NCBI RefSeq assembly: GCF_002875705.1
Contig: NZ_MCZZ01000106.1
Coordinates: 40,498 to 104,497 of the forward strand
Length of the DNA stretch: 64,000 nucleotides
Direction: 5' to 3'
Source of the DNA: Vibrio sp. 10N.261.45.E2
GTDB lineage: Bacteria; Pseudomonadota; Gammaproteobacteria; Enterobacterales; Vibrionaceae
Part shown: positions 61,976-64,000 of the stretch, piece by piece
How positions within the stretch are numbered: the first letter of the stretch is position 1
Layout of the letters: each line of letters begins with the position of its first letter
Notes under the pieces: model-generated
What the model was told of the DNA's origin: nothing
What the model saw: only the letters and a program-made list of their open reading frames with translations
Database searches by the model: none
Program-made: the position numbers and the translations under genes

Positions 61976-63022
61976 CTACGCAACCTTGTTTGAATTAACA
62001 CCTGCGATTTGTCTAGCTAACTCAGCGAAACCGAGGCATACGGCAACTTCATGTTTCTCGATTAACTTCACAGTATGTCTAGGAAATGCACGTTCGAGTG
62101 CTCTCGCGAAATCCGGAGCTGGACCACCAGCCACAATAAATTCTTGTATATCGGATGCTTCACCAAGCATGTTAGTAAGCAAATCGACAGCTTCATTGCA
62201 CAAACTGTCAATTAGTGGCAAGCAATCAAAGACATCATCAGCGACAGGGAAGTCATACGTTTCAGCAAATATTTCAAGTTTTTTCGTGTCGAATGCTTTG
62301 TCTACCAATTCAGGGCCGATGGACGTACCTAAAGCCTCAGACAGATAGGTACTTAGACTTCTGAGGATTTTCCCCTGCCCCAGTTCGAACGCCTTTGTAC
62401 GCTCTTCGTCAATGGTAAGCCCAATGGATGTCAAGAAGTCTGTCGTTCCGTAACCTGGGTCAACAGTGACTCTCGCTCGATTACCAAGTGCCTCCATAAT
62501 CCCGCAGTTCATTTTCTTTGCTTCGGACTTTGCATGATAGGTAAGTGCGCCCAACGGTTGCGGTAATACGTGAGCCTGTTTTACTCGAATCACGCGCCCA
62601 TCCACATGATGTTCTCCAATCATAAAATCGAGCAGTTCATCCTTACGATCAAGTTGGTTCAAAGGAAGGCCAGCCACCAGCAAGTCAATGCAATCCGTTT
62701 TCAATAGGCTTAAGCCACCGACGAACAAAGCCTTGTAAGCCGGACTTGAGATATAGCGCTTATTTAGGAGCCTTTCGTTGGCGTCAGCTGCTTTGGACAA
62801 CACTCCCGGACCAACTTCATAACTACTACCGTCAATGTTCACTAGCACTGTATTTCTCTGAGTTGTACCAAACGATTCCAATCGCTTCAGCTCAGAAGGA
62901 TTCACCTTTACAGCTCTTGATGGGAAGCAATGGTAATAACAGTGTTCGCCTGTTATTTCAGATGCAACACAAGTGGTGCCAAAGCCCACATCGATTGCTG
63001 CAACTTCCAATTGTTTGTTCAT
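61976..63022 (-). CDS. parM: ParM/StbA-like actin ATPase
   Basis: A filament-forming actin-like ATPase that pushes plasmid copies apart. ATG 63022 has a GGAG site; a GTG two codons earlier is possible. 348 residues. Phosphate-1 AIDVGFGTT near 10-18, phosphate-2 VDPGYGTTDF near 190 and an adenosine-type VAGGPAPDF near 295 fit the ParM/MreB family. Confidence 0.9.
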   Translation of the reverse strand: MNKQLEVAAIDVGFGTTCVASEITGEHCYYHCFPSRAVKVNPSELKRLESFGTTQRNTVLVNIDGSSYEVGPGVLSKAADANERLLNKRYISSPAYKALFVGGLSLLKTDCIDLLVAGLPLNQLDRKDELLDFMIGEHHVDGRVIRVKQAHVLPQPLGALTYHAKSEAKKMNCGIMEALGNRARVTVDPGYGTTDFLTSIGLTIDEERTKAFELGQGKILRSLSTYLSEALGTSIGPELVDKAFDTKKLEIFAETYDFPVADDVFDCLPLIDSLCNEAVDLLTNMLGEASDIQEFIVAGGPAPDFARALERAFPRHTVKLIEKHEVAVCLGFAELARQIAGVNSNKVA

Positions 63023-63502
63023 AATCACTCACTCCAATCATTCGTTTTGTTGTCAAAACTAGTGATACACAAAAAATGAGTGGGATTTAGCAATTAGTGA
63101 GAGTGTTTTCCATGTTTATCGTTAACTATTGAAAAAAAACCATCATTAACCGTACAAAATTGAATAACGGTGGCAAATAATCGGTAAAGTTGGAATTGGT
63201 TGATTTTTGGGGTCACAAATTGCAAATCGTGTTGGTGAAATCATAAGAATTGTAAATTATTGCTAAACGTTGCGTTTATCTGTGCTCTATTGCGAGAAGT
63301 TATTTGATTATTGATGTTAGTTAGTCAAAAAATGTAATACGTTGCCTGAACTCTGCTCTGCCATGGTTACGATCAATCCTTTTAAGGTCGGTTCGCTTTT
63401 AACTGGCATGGCCACCGAATGCAGACTTATGAACCTTCGACACCACTAACCCCAAACTAGGTTTTGTGACGACATTAGATCACAAATTCGTCTTCATCAG
63501 CG

Positions 63503-63675
63503 CTACATATATTATTGGTAGTATCAAATTTTGAGTTTTATCAGAGGATTTTAACATTAGCAAAGAATAATATACGTACCCTGTGACACCCCCCTCAATA
63601 TATGTACGGAACGTATTTTTGTCTTTTTGCCCACTTTTGCTCTTAGTTTCCTACATATACGATTGGTGGTATCGA
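63503..63675. repeat. Pair of 25-base direct repeats
   Basis: CTACATATATTATTGGTAG at 63503 and CTACATATACGATTGGTGG at 63651 (148 bases apart), each followed by a TATC-AAA-like end. Most positions agree. They could be binding sites for ParR or a replication protein. Confidence 0.5.
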
Positions 63676-63743
63676 AAAAGTCCAAAACCATTGTTTCCGC
63701 CACCAAAAATCACGAAAAACAGCGTCGTTCCCCATATATTAGG

Positions 63744-63824
63744 AGGGGTATACTACCCCTGATATAATAGTGTTATATAGAGGGGGGTAAAAAAAAGCGT
63801 CCACCAAGGGTGGGGGCCTGACGC
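63744..63824 (+). promoter_or_regulatory. Hairpins and -10-like box near window end
   Basis: AGGGGTA/TACCCCT (63744-63760) is a perfect hairpin with a 3-base loop. TATAAT follows at 63763-63768. A later hairpin uses GCGTC (63797-63801) and GACGC (63820-63824), with CCACC/GGTGG inside. Suggests a structured transcript or control region. Confidence 0.4.
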
Positions 63825-63843
63825 ATGTCAGTTTTCCAAAAAA

Positions 63844-64000
63844 GATCCTGCCCGAGAGTGAATCATTGACCGTGACACCCTAAGAATGGGAATCGACCCT
63901 GCCCGAGAGTAAATCATTGACCGTGACATCCTAAGAATTGGAATCGACCCTGCCCGAGAGTAAATCATTGACCATGACATCCTAAGAATTGAATTCGACC
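63844..64000. repeat. 51-bp tandem direct repeats (continue outside window)
   Basis: Three full 51-base units start at 63844, 63895 and 63946, and a fourth starts at 63997. Units share CCTGCCCGAGAGT and ATCATTGACC, with few differences. Not CRISPR: units are contiguous, without spacers. Likely an iteron array or centromere. Confidence 0.88.

Larger units (their letters stand above)
63023..63843. other. Non-coding region upstream of parM
   Basis: About 820 bases with no believable gene. It holds the two 26-base repeats, a promoter-like TATAAT and strong hairpins, then the tandem repeats at 63844. In R1-type systems the centromere parC lies just upstream of parM, so this region is a good candidate for it. 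Confidence 0.5.

Noticed and set aside
63844..64000. CRISPR array at window end
   Set aside because: The units are contiguous 51-base tandem repeats without variable spacers, and no cas gene is present.

Overview
The window (about 43% GC by eye, dense, many small genes) looks like part of a large conjugative plasmid or related mobile element from a Vibrio-like gammaproteobacterium. The reasons are an F-type type IV secretion gene set in the SXT/IncA-C style, a ParM-type partition operon, a KfrA-like protein, a DciA-like replication protein, a tyrosine recombinase, error-prone polymerase genes under a LexA box, and large arrays of small unknown genes. No rRNA, tRNA, IS element or CRISPR array was seen. 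No relaxase, coupling protein or replication initiator was found, so these presumably lie outside the window.

Layout. 1-1722 (minus) is most of a PBP2 gene (mrdA), an unexpected neighbour for transfer genes. 2647-9437 (plus) carries transfer block 1: a TraF/TrhF-type peptidase, a TrbC-TraW fusion, a small membrane protein, TraU, TraN and a small protein. 9513-10696 (minus) holds a small protein and a lipoprotein. 10962-20334 (plus) is a DNA-metabolism block: a UvrD/Rep-like helicase, an SSB-like protein, a MoxR/CobS-like AAA+ ATPase, a WGR-like small protein, a DUF3150-like protein, a CobT-like VWA protein and a TOPRIM primase-like protein. 20618-29120 (plus) is a run of small, mostly unknown genes that includes DUF4314- and DUF4313-like proteins, a 2Fe-2S ferredoxin and a methylase-like fragment. 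29172-36846 is mixed accessory DNA with a secreted surface protein, membrane proteins and a secreted HNH/Excalibur nuclease. 37121-38788 is umuDC, with umuD frameshifted. 38911-42116 has small genes and a tyrosine recombinase. 42478-43951 has KfrA-like and DciA-like genes. 44447-48053 is more small accessory genes and a zinc-ribbon primase-like protein. 48143-61251 (minus) is transfer block 2: an FlhD-like/FlhC-like activator pair directly upstream of traF, then a small exported protein, traH, a giant traG and two exported proteins. 61478-63022 (minus) is parR/parM-like, followed by a repeat-rich non-coding region that runs off the window.

How it may work. The FlhDC-like activators (compare SetCD/AcaCD) probably switch on transfer. 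ParM and its partner would segregate the element. The helicase, SSB, AAA+/VWA and primase group probably handles element DNA. The most unusual signal is RNA: two roughly 200-nt leaders, at 12906 and 20421, share a sequence block and then a series of hairpins whose arms differ but still pair. Smaller paired hairpins stand before the strong GGAGGA ribosome sites of several genes between 15.7 and 24.4 kb. This suggests a shared RNA-level control scheme across the plus-strand block.
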